Shown in pieces: positions 63,488 to 64,000 of a stretch of 64,000 bases of DNA. The DNA is taken from assembly GCF_000423505.1 (NCBI RefSeq), contig NZ_KE384027.1:581612-645611 (forward strand), read 5' to 3'. Made by a program: the position numbers and the translations under genes. Positions within the stretch are counted from its first letter, which is position 1. Each line of letters begins with the position of its first letter. This stretch comes from Pseudoclavibacter soli DSM 23366 (lineage in GTDB: Bacteria; Actinomycetota; Actinomycetes; Actinomycetales; Microbacteriaceae). Below the pieces are notes generated by a model. It was not told the DNA's origin. It made no database searches and saw only the letters and a program-made list of their open reading frames with translations.

Positions 63488-64000
63488 TCAGTCGCGGCTC
63501 GAGGCGAGGATCGCGAACAGTCGCAGGAACTCGATGTAGAGCCAGACCAGGGTGACGACGAGGCCGAAGGCGGCGGTCCAGCCGAAGCTGGCGGGAGCGC
63601 CGGAGCGGACGCCGTTCTGGATCTGGTCGAAGTCGAGCACCAGTGAGTACGCGGCCATCAGCACGGCCAGCACACCGACGATGACGCCGAGCGGGATGCC
63701 GAAGATCTCGATCTGGGGGTTGAGGCCGAATGCCGAGGTGGTGCCGCCGAAAAGCATCATGCCGACGTTGATCAGGCTGAACACCATGTAGCCGACCATG
63801 GCGATCATGAGGATCTTGGCGCCGCGAGCCGAGGCGCGCACCTTGCCGCTGGCGAACAGCGCGAGCGTCACGCCGAACACCGAGAAGGTAGCGATGACTG
63901 CCTGCACGACAACACCGGGGTAGATGCTCTCGAATACGCCCGAAATGGCACCGATGAACACGCCCTCGGCTGCGCCGTAGAGCAGAATCAGCGGCACAGA
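63488..64000 (-). CDS. Bax inhibitor-1/YccA family membrane protein, N-terminus cut by window
   Basis: At least 170 C-terminal residues of a membrane protein whose start lies beyond the window. Six or so helices, including GAAEGVFIGAISGVFESIYP, VQAVIATFSVFGVTLALFAS and VIVGVLAVLMAAYSLVLDFD, then QIQNGVRSG, and the C-terminal LVVTLVWLYIEFLRLFAILA followed by SSRD. This is the actinobacterial BI-1/YccA pattern, with the conserved acidic D-x-D in the sixth helix. Possibly a calcium-leak channel or protease modulator by family analogy; role here unknown. Confidence 0.88.
   Translation of the reverse strand, partial: SVPLILLYGAAEGVFIGAISGVFESIYPGVVVQAVIATFSVFGVTLALFASGKVRASARGAKILMIAMVGYMVFSLINVGMMLFGGTTSAFGLNPQIEIFGIPLGVIVGVLAVLMAAYSLVLDFDQIQNGVRSGAPASFGWTAAFGLVVTLVWLYIEFLRLFAILASSRD

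Overview
The window is chromosomal DNA from a high-GC Gram-positive bacterium (Actinomycetota, most likely Micrococcales and possibly Microbacteriaceae; the genus cannot be fixed from this sequence). Supporting signs are high GC with GTG starts, the rplM-rpsI-glmM and guaB-guaB3-SURF1-DUF3817-guaA neighbourhoods, a mycoredoxin-like protein, a DUF4012 protein next to a Wzz/tyrosine-kinase fusion, a perfect CIRCE element before groES, and repeated TAGACT -10 boxes. I see no insertion sequence, phage, CRISPR array, tRNA or rRNA.

Layout: (1) 1-8.7 kb: a truncated cstA, an AbiEi/DUF559-type gene, the rplM-rpsI-glmM operon, a secreted NlpC/P60 hydrolase and manA. (2) 8.9-24.4 kb: a surface-polysaccharide locus with an initiating phosphoglycosyltransferase, a fused CMP-sugar synthetase/PseG protein, a NeuB-type synthase, three transferases or transferase-like proteins, a Wzx flippase, a Wzy-like polymerase, VanZ and DUF4012 proteins, a Wzz-BY-kinase and a Wzb-type phosphatase. 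Its central part (about 13.2-19.5 kb) is clearly poorer in GC than its surroundings and looks acquired. The genes suggest a nonulosonic-acid-containing glycan exported by the Wzx/Wzy route. (3) 24.4-26.4 kb: a two-gene SufC/SufD-like (minimal SUF) unit behind a DtxR-like iron box; the sufD-like gene carries a one-base frameshift. (4) 26.7-32.7 kb: a probable c-di-GMP-controlled exopolysaccharide unit made of a membrane protein with a degenerate EAL domain, a PgaC-like processive glycosyltransferase coupled to it by an ATGA overlap, a GGDEF-EAL protein with intact motifs, and a convergent SGNH hydrolase. This is the best candidate for an undescribed system here.

(5) 32.7-47.1 kb: housekeeping genes: HAD phosphatase, mycoredoxin, glpD-glpK, coaA divergent from glmS (29 bp apart), acpS, a decayed DUF559 gene, alr-tsaE-tsaB-rimI-tsaD (linked by overlaps), a frameshifted DUF4190 gene and a THUMP-like methyltransferase. 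(6) 47.2-54.2 kb: CIRCE-groES, a livK-like lipoprotein, a CsoR/CstR-type regulator lacking the copper histidine, a patatin and livHMGF on the opposite strand. (7) 54.3-64 kb: the guanine-nucleotide group guaB, guaB3, SURF1, DUF3817, guaA; then a second AbiEi/DUF559-type gene bracketed by two near-identical long hairpins, an MFS exporter, a GntR/FCD regulator and a truncated Bax-inhibitor-1 family gene.

Three themes recur: members of one DUF559/AbiEi-like family (two intact, one remnant); two genes each broken by loss of one base in a G/C run; and strong stem-loops at operon ends.
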